Shown here: in pieces, positions 1-8,127 of the stretch | Position numbering within the stretch: the stretch's first letter is position 1 | Layout: the number at the start of each line of letters is the position of its first letter | NCBI GenBank assembly: GCA_001769385.1 | Contig: MEPB01000011.1 | Location: 1-32,614, forward strand | Direction of reading: 5' to 3' | DNA: 32,614 nucleotides | Origin: Bacteroidetes bacterium RIFCSPLOWO2_12_FULL_35_15 | GTDB lineage: Bacteria; Bacteroidota; Bacteroidia; 2-12-FULL-35-15 | The notes under the pieces: generated by a model | What the model saw: only the letters and a program-made list of their open reading frames with translations | Databases searched by the model: none | What the model was told of the DNA's origin: nothing | Made by a program: the position numbers and the translations under genes

Positions 1-13
1 ATATTTGAACTCT

Positions 14-78
14 TCCTCTATAATGCACTACTAACAAACAAAGTTAAACCAATTGCTACCTGTTAATATGACATTGCC
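14..78 (-). repeat. Left copy of a 65-bp terminal inverted repeat (probable end of a multicopy element)
   Basis: The reverse complement of this stretch matches 32550-32614 at 64 of 65 positions; the only difference is T at 53 (A on the minus strand) against G at 32575. Both copies begin with ggcaatgtcatattaacagg at their inner edge and run outward to the contig end, and similarity stops abruptly at the inner edge (79 and 32549). That is what is expected when a contig breaks on both sides at copies of the same mobile element. On the minus strand this copy also carries the open codons and TAG that end the right-hand ORF. Bases 1-13 lie further inside the supposed element. I cannot name the family; no transposase is in the window. 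Confidence 0.75.
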
Positions 79-221
79 CTTCAAAGGGGGACATGATCCT
101 GCAAGCATCAAAATTATCGTCATTTTATATTGTTTTTTTTCTATAAAATTACCCCTCGATTGACCACGCAATTTATGTTATACTATATTTTATTTTATGG
201 AAATTTAAACAGACTCTTAAT
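79..221. other. AT-rich intergenic stretch
   Basis: This stretch lies between the left repeat and the end of the PAS sensor gene. It holds a small perfect hairpin (ccctt-ca-aaggg near 79-90) and otherwise AT-rich DNA. On the minus strand it does not continue the upstream protein into a kinase domain in any frame I could read. Confidence 0.5.
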
Positions 222-2525
222 TTATTTTTTTTCTTCTTCCAGAACTTTTGATCCTTGCATTTTAAAACCTATTGCACGGTTTTTCGATTCACTGACTTTC
301 AGGGATTCCTGAAGCTCTGTGAATTTGGTAATATCTTTTAAGGTAGTAACTGCGGCTACGATATTATTTTTTTCATCTAAGATTGGTCGGCCATTAACAA
401 TAACATACTTCCTCTCTTTTGTTACCGGGTTCTGAATAACTATTTCAAGATTATCTGTTGATTCACCCCTCAATAATGCTTTTTCCAATGGCAGGTATTG
501 TGCAGGAAATATTTTGTCTTCATCAGGATAAAAAAGATCAAAATCTTTCGACCAGTCAACAGGTGTATATACCGTATCCTCTTCCCTTATACCCACAATT
601 TCTCCGGCCATCTGATTTGATAATATTATTTCACCATACTTATCGATCACAATAACTCCTTCTCCGATATTTTCAAGAATCAATTTCATCTGCAGAACAT
701 TCTGATGCAATAATTTTTCGGTTTCTTTCTTTTTTTCTTCAAGATTTTTTTGCTCCGTAATATTTTCAGAAATTCCCAACAAAAACTCAGGTTTGCCTTT
801 TTCATCCTTAAGAGGTATTTTTTTTGTATGCAACCAAAATTGCTTACCGTCTCCTGAAGCCAACTCTTCTTTGATATCAACGAATTCCCCTTTTGTGATA
901 ACTTCTCTATCTTGATTTGTATAAAGGTCAGCTTCCTCTTTTGAAAATAATTCGTAGGCATTTTTTCCGATCACCTGTTCCCGTTTTTTTCCGATCAAAT
1001 CTTCTGTGGACTTATTAATGAAAACATAGCGAAATTCTTTTGCATCTTTAAGGAAAATTAAACTGGGAATATTTTCAACAATTGAATTGAGGAATTTTTG
1101 GGAATCCTGTACTTTTTTTTCTAAAATTTTCCGTTCAGTTATATCTCTGATGAAAGCAATAAAAATGTATTTATCTTTTAACTTAGCAGGAGATACATTT
1201 AAATCAATATCAAACTCAATATTTTTATTATTGATCGCAGTAATTTCTATTGTTTTATTTAAAATTTTGCTTTCCCCTGTTTTCAGGAAATGAGTAAGCC
1301 CATTCAAGTGTTGCTCCCTGTATTTCAATGGCATAATTAATTCAGGCATATTCTTTCCGATTACTTCATTAGCTTTCCATCCAAATAAGATTTCCGATTT
1401 ATTATTCCATTTTATAATTTTACTTTCTTCGTTAATTACCACAATAGCATCAGGAGCAGAACTAAAAATAGATTGTGCCTCTGATTCGCTTTCTTTCAAT
1501 AAAAGCTCTAAGTTCGACCGGTCAGAAATATCTGTTGCTATTAATCCGATGGCATATAAGTTTTTTTCTGAATCCCATATAGGGAATTTTACAAAAATGT
1601 AATTATGAGTCTCTCCTTTGTACGAAATTTTTTCTTCAAATTTCATTTCCTTTTTTGCTTTAATAACTTCTGTGTCACCTGTCAAAAGCCTCTCGGCCAA
1701 TTCTTTTGGAAAAATATCGAAATCCGTTTTCCCGATCAATTGTTCCTTTGTACGATTGAATAAATTCTCTACTTGTTTATTAATAAGCAAATATTGTCCA
1801 TTCAGTTTTTTAATAAAAATAATGTTGTTTGTATTATCAAGTAAGGATTGCATTAATTGATGGTTCTCCTCAAGAAGTTGTTCGCTGCCTTTCTTTTCTT
1901 TTACCTGATGTCTTATAATAAAATATACTGCGAAGAGCAGGATAATCAAAAAGATCAATAAAATATAAAATGTAATTTCAAGGGTTCGTTCAAGTGAAGT
2001 CTTTTGATTTATATTTTTAATGAACTCAGAGTTCTCATTGCTTTTCAACTCATTGATCTTTTTAACTATGTTATTCTGGAGCTGAATTCTTTCTTCATCC
2101 TTAATAAAATCTCTTGCGGCCTCAAAATCTTTATATTTCCTGAGTTCAATGTATTGGTTTGTATTTTGAAATTTTTTTAGCAATAATTTTTCAAGTTCAA
2201 CAATTCTTTTCTTTTGTTCCGTATTATTTTTAAATCGGACCTTCAAAGCTTCAACTTCAGCTTCTATGGAATGACGGTTTATATTAAGCTCTTCCAGGTA
2301 TTTATCTTCCCCCGTTATGATATAGGTTTTTGAAATATTATCACTATTATTAAGGATGGCTAAACTTTTTGATGCAGAGAGAATGGTCTCCTGATGGTTC
2401 TTTTCTAAAAGACTTAAATCATCTTTATTTTTAATTCTTTTATAAGAAACCCAAATAAATACGATTGCAAGAAAAATATTTAAAATAAACCCAAAAAGTA
2501 TTTTTTTTTCTAAAGAAATTTTCAT
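222..2525 (-). CDS. Membrane-bound CHASE3/multi-PAS sensor protein without a kinase domain
   Basis: This 767-residue protein starts at ATG 2525. It has a transmembrane segment at residues about 10-27, an extracytoplasmic helical domain of CHASE3 type (about 30-180, motif KTYIITGEDKYLEEL), and a second transmembrane segment at 184-204. Four PAS/PAC modules follow at about 225-335, 345-465, 475-595 and 610-735; each ends near a D/N-I-T/S linker typical of PAC. In this family the PAS chain normally feeds a HisKA/HATPase, GGDEF or phosphatase domain. Here the protein stops at residue 767, soon after a linker (SLKVSESKNRAIG) that usually leads into another PAS or the kinase. No H-box or N/G boxes are present. 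It may be a genuine output-less sensor acting through a partner, or a 3'-deleted histidine kinase. No partner response regulator is adjacent. Confidence 0.85.
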   Translation of the reverse strand: MKISLEKKILFGFILNIFLAIVFIWVSYKRIKNKDDLSLLEKNHQETILSASKSLAILNNSDNISKTYIITGEDKYLEELNINRHSIEAEVEALKVRFKNNTEQKKRIVELEKLLLKKFQNTNQYIELRKYKDFEAARDFIKDEERIQLQNNIVKKINELKSNENSEFIKNINQKTSLERTLEITFYILLIFLIILLFAVYFIIRHQVKEKKGSEQLLEENHQLMQSLLDNTNNIIFIKKLNGQYLLINKQVENLFNRTKEQLIGKTDFDIFPKELAERLLTGDTEVIKAKKEMKFEEKISYKGETHNYIFVKFPIWDSEKNLYAIGLIATDISDRSNLELLLKESESEAQSIFSSAPDAIVVINEESKIIKWNNKSEILFGWKANEVIGKNMPELIMPLKYREQHLNGLTHFLKTGESKILNKTIEITAINNKNIEFDIDLNVSPAKLKDKYIFIAFIRDITERKILEKKVQDSQKFLNSIVENIPSLIFLKDAKEFRYVFINKSTEDLIGKKREQVIGKNAYELFSKEEADLYTNQDREVITKGEFVDIKEELASGDGKQFWLHTKKIPLKDEKGKPEFLLGISENITEQKNLEEKKKETEKLLHQNVLQMKLILENIGEGVIVIDKYGEIILSNQMAGEIVGIREEDTVYTPVDWSKDFDLFYPDEDKIFPAQYLPLEKALLRGESTDNLEIVIQNPVTKERKYVIVNGRPILDEKNNIVAAVTTLKDITKFTELQESLKVSESKNRAIGFKMQGSKVLEEEKK

Positions 2526-2703
2526 TTTTATAACGCTTTTTGCAATGTCACTATGAATTTTAGATGATTTTGAATAGGTTAAAAGTAAGTGAGGTGATAT
2601 TTCTATTGAATGACGTTGGTCACAAACCGGGATGATTAAAGCAATATGATTTTAAAAAAATTAAATAATTTAAAAACAGGAAAGATGTCTTTGAATTAAC
2701 GAA

Positions 2704-3195
2704 GTCATTTCGCACGGAATGAAATGCAGAGAGAAATCTGTTTATCGAGGATAAGATTTCTCCTTGCAGTCGAAATGACATTTTGGGACTGTCATTTCGA
2801 ACGGAATGAAATGCAGAGAGAAATCTGTTTATCGAGGATAAGATTTCTCCTTGAAGTCGAAATGACATTTTTGGACTGTCATTTCGAACGGAATGGAATG
2901 AAGAGAGAAATCTGTTTATGAGGATAAGATTTCTCCTTGCAGTCGAAATGACATTTTGGGACTGTCATTTCGAACGGAATGAAATGTAGAGAGAAATCTG
3001 TTTATGAGGATAAGATTTCTCCTTGCAGTCGAAATGACATTTTTGGACTGTCATTTCGAACGGAATGAAATGTAGAGAGAAATCTGTTTTCACGAAGATA
3101 AGATTTCTCCTTGCAGTCGAAATAACATTATCGGACTGTCATTTCGAACGGAATGAAATGTAGAGAGAAATCTGTTTATCGAGAATAACATTCGT
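2704..3195. repeat. Array of six tandem 86-89 bp hairpin units
   Basis: Units start at 2704, 2791, 2878, 2964, 3050 and 3139; the last is partial. Each begins gtcatttcgaacggaatg (cgcacgg in the first) and ends tcgaaatgac plus a short linker ending in ggact. The outer arms gtcatttcga/tcgaaatgac pair perfectly in most units, and an inner pair gagaaatct/agatttctc pairs too, so each unit can fold as a long hairpin. Short in-frame ORFs through the array are repeat artefacts. A single, more perfect relative of the unit lies at 4463-4521. The array fills most of the 728-bp gap between the PAS gene and the FKBP cluster. Similar REP-like palindromes occur between genes in many Bacteroidota (established knowledge, not checked here). 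Confidence 0.92.
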
Positions 3196-3232
3196 TTAAA
3201 AATAAAAACGTCCCGCAGAATGCAGGACGTTT
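3196..3232 (-). terminator. Rho-independent terminator of the FKBP cluster
   Basis: The arms aaacgtcccgca (3206-3217) and tgcaggacgttt (3221-3232) pair at 11 of 12 positions around a GAA loop. Read on the minus strand, the stem is followed by a T-rich run (ttttatttttaaa). It lies just downstream of the stop codon of the triple-FKBP gene at 3254, as expected for the end of this minus-strand transcript. Confidence 0.82.
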
Positions 3233-3253
3233 CAATTATTAAATTCAAAAAAA

Positions 3254-4435
3254 CTATTTTACTTCTATCAATTCAACATCAAAAGTCAGATCAGCTTTTT
3301 CAGGGATCATTGGCGGACGGCCTGGCTCCCCATACGCTAATACATAAGGAATGATCAAACGCAATTTATCGCCTACCGTCATTAATGCAATTCCTTCTTC
3401 CCAACCCGGAATAACCATTCCTTTTCCTAATTGAAATTCAATTGGTTCACCACGTTCAACTGAGGAATCAAACATTTTACCATCAGCAAGGTATCCTGAA
3501 TAATGTACTTTCACGGTTTTACCTGCTTCTGCTTTTACTACACTTGAACTTTTATTGATCACATAATATTTCAATCCCGAAGCTGTTGACTTCGCTTCTT
3601 TTCCTGTAATATCAAAAAGTGGTGGAGCAGCAATCGGTTGAATATCTGTAATTTCCACATCAAAAATTACATCTGCTTTTTCAGGAATCTGTGGTGGAAT
3701 TCCTTTTTCACCAAATGCAAGTTGATATGGAATAATGAATTTTGCTTTTTCACCTTTGTTTAACAGTTGAAGTCCTTCATCTAATCCCGGAAATAATTGT
3801 CCCTGACCAACCTTTACTGTTAAAGGTTTTCCTCTTTCAATGGACGAGTCAAACATTTTACCATCTATCAAAAAACTATTGTAATTAAAAGTTACTTTTT
3901 TCCCGGAAGCTACTTTCTCCCCATCTTTACGTTGGATCATAATATATTTCAAACCGCTTGCAGTTTTAATTGTATCTTTTCCTTTCACATCCCATGCTCT
4001 GATACCTTCCACCACATCTAATAATTCTATATCAAATATAAGTGTTGAATTAGCAGGGATCTTACCCATTTCCTGAGCACCATATCCCAATTCGGGACCA
4101 AATTTAATTGTTGCTTTATCACCTGCCTGTAGCAATTGAAATGCTTCATCCCAGCCTTTTATCACTTGCCCTGCTCCTAACTTAAAAGAAAATGGTTCTC
4201 CGCGTTTTACAGAACTATCAAATACTGTATCGTTGGTTAACTTTCCTGTATAATGCACTATAACTTTATCACCAACCAGTGGCTTTTTTCCATTTCCTTT
4301 TTCGGTAATGGTGTATTCTAGACCTGATGCTGTTTTCACTGTTTTAGGCTTTTTTACTTTTTGGCTTTTTGCTTTTTCCTGAGCACTTACAGCTAAAACT
4401 GTAAAAGTCAAAATGAGGGTTAATACTTTTTTCAT
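3254..4435 (-). CDS. Exported triple-domain FKBP-type peptidyl-prolyl isomerase
   Basis: This 393-residue protein has a Sec signal peptide (MKKVLTLILTFTVLAVSAQ, no lipobox Cys) and then three FKBP domains at about 38-140, 150-265 and 285-393. Domains 1 and 3 keep the usual pocket residues: HYTG or HYSG, FDSS, VIKGW or VIPGW, and YG before the IP loop. Domain 2 is altered: VIxGW is LFPGL and AYG is AFG, so its Trp floor and Tyr are lost. It probably binds substrate more than it catalyses (inference). It is the last of four consecutive FKBP genes, separated from the one before it by 102 bp with a hairpin, and followed by a clear terminator. The predicted location is periplasmic, where it would help fold exported proteins. 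Confidence 0.9.
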   Translation of the reverse strand: MKKVLTLILTFTVLAVSAQEKAKSQKVKKPKTVKTASGLEYTITEKGNGKKPLVGDKVIVHYTGKLTNDTVFDSSVKRGEPFSFKLGAGQVIKGWDEAFQLLQAGDKATIKFGPELGYGAQEMGKIPANSTLIFDIELLDVVEGIRAWDVKGKDTIKTASGLKYIMIQRKDGEKVASGKKVTFNYNSFLIDGKMFDSSIERGKPLTVKVGQGQLFPGLDEGLQLLNKGEKAKFIIPYQLAFGEKGIPPQIPEKADVIFDVEITDIQPIAAPPLFDITGKEAKSTASGLKYYVINKSSSVVKAEAGKTVKVHYSGYLADGKMFDSSVERGEPIEFQLGKGMVIPGWEEGIALMTVGDKLRLIIPYVLAYGEPGRPPMIPEKADLTFDVELIEVK

Positions 4436-4462
4436 CTGCGAATTTATTTTTTATTTTAAGCT

Positions 4463-4521
4463 ATTTCGACCGAAAAGAGAGATCTCTTTTTATTTTTGAG
4501 ATTTCTCTTTTCGGTCGAAAT
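4463..4521. repeat. Perfect 18-bp-arm hairpin between FKBP genes
   Basis: The arms atttcgaccgaaaagaga (4463-4480) and its exact reverse complement (4504-4521) flank a 23-base centre that itself contains gatctc/gagat. It lies between the stop of the 322-residue FKBP gene and the start of the triple-FKBP gene. The tttcga...tcgaaa ends match those of the 2704-3195 units, so it is a single copy of the same general repeat class. It could attenuate transcription between the two genes. Confidence 0.85.
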
Positions 4522-4537
4522 GAAACTAAGATTTTTT

Positions 4538-5506
4538 TTATTTACCGGGGTGTTTTACACTAACTAATTCTACTTCAAATACAAGTGGAGAAAATGGAGG
4601 GATTGGCCCTGCATTTTGCTCTCCATAGGCGATAGAAGAAGGCAAAACAAGTAGTGCTTTTGTTCCGGGTGTCATTAAGGCAATAGCTTCTTCCCAACCT
4701 TTTATAACTTGTTGTTGTCCCAATGGGAAAGCAATTGGTTCGTAAGGTCTTCTTTCATCATATACTCCCGCTTCTTTGGCAACCGATTCAACACTGGTAT
4801 CGAATACTTTTCCATCTAACAAACGACCGGTATAATTTACTTTTACTGTATCTCCGGAAACAGGTTTTGCTCCTTTACCTTTTGTTTTCTCAACATAATA
4901 CAAGCCGCTTTCTGTTGGCTTTACAGTAATTTTATTATCCTCTAAATATTTTGCAAGTGCTTTTGGCTCTTCGTTCTTTCTCAGCTCCAACAACACCTTT
5001 TGCTCTTCCATTTTTTTGTTTTGCTCCTTTTCAACTTCTTCTTTCGTAGTAACTTTTTCAAGTTTTGCTTCAAAAGTTAAAGTGCTTCCTTTTGTAATAT
5101 ATGGAGGAAGTTCTTTTACCTGAAATGTTTTGAAATAAACTGAATCCGCACTAACAATAAAACTGGCACTATCTCCAACAGACATCATAGCCAAAGCATC
5201 TTCAAAACTCCCTTTAAAAGTAGATTTCCCTAAAGGGAATTCAATAAAACTACTACCGTTCGGATTCTTTTTTGAATCGAATAGAATAGAATCCTTTCCA
5301 TTTTTGCTGACAGAATAGGACATGATAACTTTTACAACATCGCCTTCTTTGGGTTTAACACCATTTTCGTTTTGTTTATAAAACTTTGAATACAAACCAG
5401 ATTCTGACTTTTCGTAGCCGGGATATGGCGAGTTTTTACATGAAGTGATCGCTAACACAGCACCAATAGCTGTAAATGCAACTTTTTGAGTGAATGAAAT
5501 TTTCAT
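4538..5506 (-). CDS. FKBP-type peptidyl-prolyl isomerase lipoprotein (two domains)
   Basis: This is a 322-residue protein. The N-terminus MKISFTQKVAFTAIGAVLAITSCK carries a lipobox (ITSC), so it is a predicted lipoprotein. The N-terminal half (about 45-150) is FKBP-shaped but degenerate (FDSKKNPNG, FKGSFEDAL, GDSASFIV) with no Tyr/Trp pocket. A charged linker (EEVEKEQNKKMEEQK) leads to a canonical C-terminal FKBP domain (about 205-320) with NYTG, FDTS, VIKGW, AYGE and IPPFSPL. It lies 9 bp downstream of the next FKBP gene, so they are surely co-transcribed. The 298-residue neighbour has the same cryptic-plus-canonical layout and is a likely paralogue. Confidence 0.9.
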   Translation of the reverse strand: MKISFTQKVAFTAIGAVLAITSCKNSPYPGYEKSESGLYSKFYKQNENGVKPKEGDVVKVIMSYSVSKNGKDSILFDSKKNPNGSSFIEFPLGKSTFKGSFEDALAMMSVGDSASFIVSADSVYFKTFQVKELPPYITKGSTLTFEAKLEKVTTKEEVEKEQNKKMEEQKVLLELRKNEEPKALAKYLEDNKITVKPTESGLYYVEKTKGKGAKPVSGDTVKVNYTGRLLDGKVFDTSVESVAKEAGVYDERRPYEPIAFPLGQQQVIKGWEEAIALMTPGTKALLVLPSSIAYGEQNAGPIPPFSPLVFEVELVSVKHPGK

Positions 5507-5515
5507 TTTTTAATT

Positions 5516-6412
5516 TTATTTTTTGGTTAGGTTAAGTAATTCTATTTCGTAAATCACAGTTGAATATGGTGGAACTATATTTGTTGAAGAACCACTTTCT
5601 CCAAAAGCAAGTTGCGAAGGTATAATAAATTTTGTTTTGGAACCTTCATTCATTAAACTAATTGCTGTTTCAATTCCTTTAATAACTTGTTCCTGTTCAC
5701 CAATTATATATTCCAAAGGCTGAGCCCTGTCATAGGTAGATTCAAATTGTTTGCCATTAAGAAAAAAACCTTTGTATTGAATTTTTACCAGGTTTCCTGC
5801 TTCAGGGAATGCACCTGTACCTTGTTTTATCGGCAAATAAAACATTCCGTTTTCAATAGGAAAAAAGGAGGTACGACTCGTATCCAAAAATAATTGTAAT
5901 TTTCGCTGCTCCTCTATATCTCTGTCGGCAACTAATTGTTGATATTTCCTTAATTCCGATTCGTATGTTTTTTCAGTTAAAATAGAATGCAGTTTAACAT
6001 CCATTTTTACCATACTGCCGGGTTTTAAAAACAGGGGCAAATTCGTTTTAAAAAATTTTTCGAATAATGAATCGGCATTAACAATAAAAGAAACACTGTC
6101 GCCCGAATTCATATTGGTTAATCCTTCTTCAAAACTTCCAATGAATGAAGAATGTTTAAAAGGAAGAATTACTTTTCCTGTTTCATTTGTTGAATAGGTA
6201 TCAAAAAAAATGGAATCTTTTTCGGTTTTATAAGTAATGATCAATTGAAGGTAGTCCCCTAAAGAAGGTTTGGTCTTTCCATCACCTATAAATTGAAGTT
6301 TGTAAAACAGACCTGAATTGGTTTCTGTATATCCTTTATAGGTAGAATTATTCAAGCAAGAAGATAAAACTATTGCTATAATTAAAATATATAAACTACT
6401 GTTTTTAAGCAC
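5516..6412 (-). CDS. FKBP-type peptidyl-prolyl isomerase lipoprotein, divergent (two domains)
   Basis: This 298-residue protein has a short signal with lipobox (VLSSCLN). Like its neighbour it has an N-terminal cryptic FKBP-like domain (about 40-145; FFDTYSTN, SFIGSFEEGL, GDSVSFIV), a coiled linker, and a C-terminal FKBP domain (about 190-296). The C-terminal pocket is partly changed: VIKGW reads VIKGI and AYGE reads AFGE, so catalysis may be weak or absent while binding is kept (inference). Its start lies 1 bp after the stop of the upstream GldI-like gene, and 9 bp separate it from the next gene, giving a tight operon. Confidence 0.87.
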   Translation of the reverse strand: MLKNSSLYILIIAIVLSSCLNNSTYKGYTETNSGLFYKLQFIGDGKTKPSLGDYLQLIITYKTEKDSIFFDTYSTNETGKVILPFKHSSFIGSFEEGLTNMNSGDSVSFIVNADSLFEKFFKTNLPLFLKPGSMVKMDVKLHSILTEKTYESELRKYQQLVADRDIEEQRKLQLFLDTSRTSFFPIENGMFYLPIKQGTGAFPEAGNLVKIQYKGFFLNGKQFESTYDRAQPLEYIIGEQEQVIKGIETAISLMNEGSKTKFIIPSQLAFGESGSSTNIVPPYSTVIYEIELLNLTKK

Positions 6413-6413
6413 G

Positions 6414-6953
6414 TTATTTTAATGATAATAATTCTAGTTCATACAAAACAGAAGCATGAGGAGGTATTTTGCTTTCATCCCCGATTAAACCATGAGCAAG
6501 ATAAGAAGGGAGAATAATAGTTGCTTTATCACCAACATGCATATACTGAATTCCTTCATGCAAACCACTTTCTATATTATCTTTTCCGATTAAAAATTCT
6601 TTAGGGCCTGTTGAATCAGATGAATAACAAAGAGTTCCATCTAACAAACTAATTTTATAGTTTACTTTTGCCCGCTGATTTACTTGTGCCAATGCTCCAT
6701 CTCCCTTTTTAGTGATCATATAACGTAATCCTGTTCCGGTAGTAATCATTTTCCAGCCGCGATGAGCCACATATTGATCGATCTCATCACTTTCCTGTTT
6801 AACATACATTTTATTAGCCTCTACCAGTTTGTCCTGAAAATCTTTACTGTAAATATTGGTTTGCTTGGCTGTTTTCTTATGCGCATCACCACAGGCCAGG
6901 AATAGCCCTGAAGTCATCAAAAGGAAAAGGAAATAATGTAGTTGAGGGCGCAT
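6414..6953 (-). CDS. GldI-like FKBP-type prolyl isomerase lipoprotein
   Basis: This 179-residue protein starts MRPQLHYFLFLLMTSGLFLACG, with lipobox FLAC. One FKBP domain covers about 75-178 (VNYKISLLDGTLCYSS, ESGLHEGIQYMHVGDKA, YLAHGLIGDESKIPPHA). Length, lipoprotein signal, the helical stretch before the domain and the divergent pocket resemble GldI, an FKBP-like lipoprotein needed for gliding in Flavobacterium johnsoniae (established for that organism). A DHH phosphoesterase directly upstream is, to my recollection, also a common neighbour of gldI. It is the first gene of the tight FKBP operon. The orthology call is inference, so I give no symbol; the FKBP-family call is firm. Confidence 0.82.
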   Translation of the reverse strand: MRPQLHYFLFLLMTSGLFLACGDAHKKTAKQTNIYSKDFQDKLVEANKMYVKQESDEIDQYVAHRGWKMITTGTGLRYMITKKGDGALAQVNQRAKVNYKISLLDGTLCYSSDSTGPKEFLIGKDNIESGLHEGIQYMHVGDKATIILPSYLAHGLIGDESKIPPHASVLYELELLSLK

Positions 6954-6996
6954 TAAAATGGTTAAATACTTTTATTTTTAAACATGAATAAACTTT

Positions 6997-7081
6997 TTTT
7001 GCCGCAAAGTCGCTAAGACGCTAAGGTTTTACAACTTGTTTTTATTTTTTTTCTTTGTGCCTTTGCGACTTTGCGGCAAAA
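6997..7081. repeat. Inverted repeat with 17-bp perfect arms
   Basis: The left arm ttttgccgcaaagtcgc (6997-7013) is the exact reverse complement of 7065-7081; imperfect pairing continues inward (taagacgctaagg against ctttgtgcc). It lies between the DHH gene and the GldI-like gene, both on the minus strand. It may terminate or attenuate transcription, so the FKBP operon may not simply be read through from the DHH gene. Sequences of the form 'cgcaaagtcgctaagacgc' are common dispersed intergenic repeats. Confidence 0.85.
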
Positions 7082-7107
7082 TTTCTTTTTATTTCTAAAG
7101 AAGAATA

Positions 7108-8127
7108 TTATTGCTTTTTATTTAATTGCTTCTTATACTCCGGCAATAATGAAACAAATTTTATTACTGTTTCATCCAAGGTTAATTCGCTCATTCCTCC
7201 GGCAGCATTGGCATGTCCGCCACCGCTAAAATGTTTCCTGGAAAATAAATTCACATTAAAATCGCCTTTTGAACGGAACGATGTTTTTACTTCTCCATCC
7301 CGTTCAACAAAGAAAGCTGCAAACCGAATTCCTTTAATTGAAAGCGCATAATTTACAACACCTTCGGTATCTCCTTTTTTATAGTTAAAGTGCTTTAATT
7401 CATCACTGCGTAAACTAAAAAATGCAGTACTGTATTCATTTAATACTGTTAATTTTTCAGCTAAACAAAAACCTAATAATCTTAATTTATCTTCTGCATT
7501 GTCATCATAAATGCGATTATGGATTTCGGCATTTGCAGCACCTGCCGTAATCAATGCGGCAACAATACGATGTGTTTTTGCAGTTGTTGATGGAAAACGA
7601 AAAGACCCTGTATCGGTCATTATTCCGGTATAAAGGCAATTAGCAATATCTTTATGGATGAGTTTTTTATCACCCAGTAATTCAATAAAATCATAAATTA
7701 ATTCGCAGGTCGAACAAGCTTCTATGGTGTGCAATTGGAAATCAGCAAAATCTTCCGGCTGTAGATGGTGATCTATCATACATGTCAAAGCTTTTGATTT
7801 GGACACCTCATCACCTAAAGCATCAATCCGTTTTAGCGAATTAAAATCAAGGCAAAAGATCAGCTCAGCTTTTGCTACCGCTAATTTGGCAGGACGCGCA
7901 TTTAAAGAAAAATTAATCACTTTCTTATTCCCCGGCAACCAAAATAAAAATGAGGGGTAATCATTTGGGGTAATTACAGTAACCTTATGTTTCTTTTTGA
8001 TCAGATAATTGTATAAACCCAAGGAAGAACCCATTGCATCTCCATCTGGCGACCAATGTGTTACAATAACAATTTTCCTGGGAGTGCTTAATAGAGCTTT
8101 TATTTCTTTTGTCTGAGGTGCGTTCAA
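7108..8127 (-). CDS. DHH-family phosphoesterase, NrnA-like (oligoribonuclease/pAp phosphatase)
   Basis: This 339-residue protein is the full length for the family. It has the DHH core with H24, D28 and D30 (THWSPDGDAMGSS), D94 (FCLDFN), D119-H120-H121 (IDHH) and D172 (GIMTDTGSF), and the DHHA1 signature at 301-311 (SGGGHANAAGG). NrnA-type enzymes hydrolyse short RNA ends and 3'-phosphoadenosine 5'-phosphate with Mn2+. No signal peptide is present, so it is cytoplasmic. A box caaattta at 8151-8158 reads TAAATTTG on the minus strand and fits a -7 element about 18 nt upstream of the likely start of the leader, although I found no good TTG at -33. Activity towards particular nanoRNA, pAp or c-di-AMP-derived substrates cannot be decided from sequence. 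Confidence 0.92.
   Translation of the reverse strand: MNAPQTKEIKALLSTPRKIVIVTHWSPDGDAMGSSLGLYNYLIKKKHKVTVITPNDYPSFLFWLPGNKKVINFSLNARPAKLAVAKAELIFCLDFNSLKRIDALGDEVSKSKALTCMIDHHLQPEDFADFQLHTIEACSTCELIYDFIELLGDKKLIHKDIANCLYTGIMTDTGSFRFPSTTAKTHRIVAALITAGAANAEIHNRIYDDNAEDKLRLLGFCLAEKLTVLNEYSTAFFSLRSDELKHFNYKKGDTEGVVNYALSIKGIRFAAFFVERDGEVKTSFRSKGDFNVNLFSRKHFSGGGHANAAGGMSELTLDETVIKFVSLLPEYKKQLNKKQ

Noticed and set aside
2620-2921. Short repetitive ORFs through the hairpin array on both strands
   Set aside because: Their 'proteins' simply repeat with the 86-89 bp unit and have no start or family support.
2704-3195. A CRISPR array
   Set aside because: Units are self-complementary, nearly identical along their whole length, and there are no variable spacers or cas genes.
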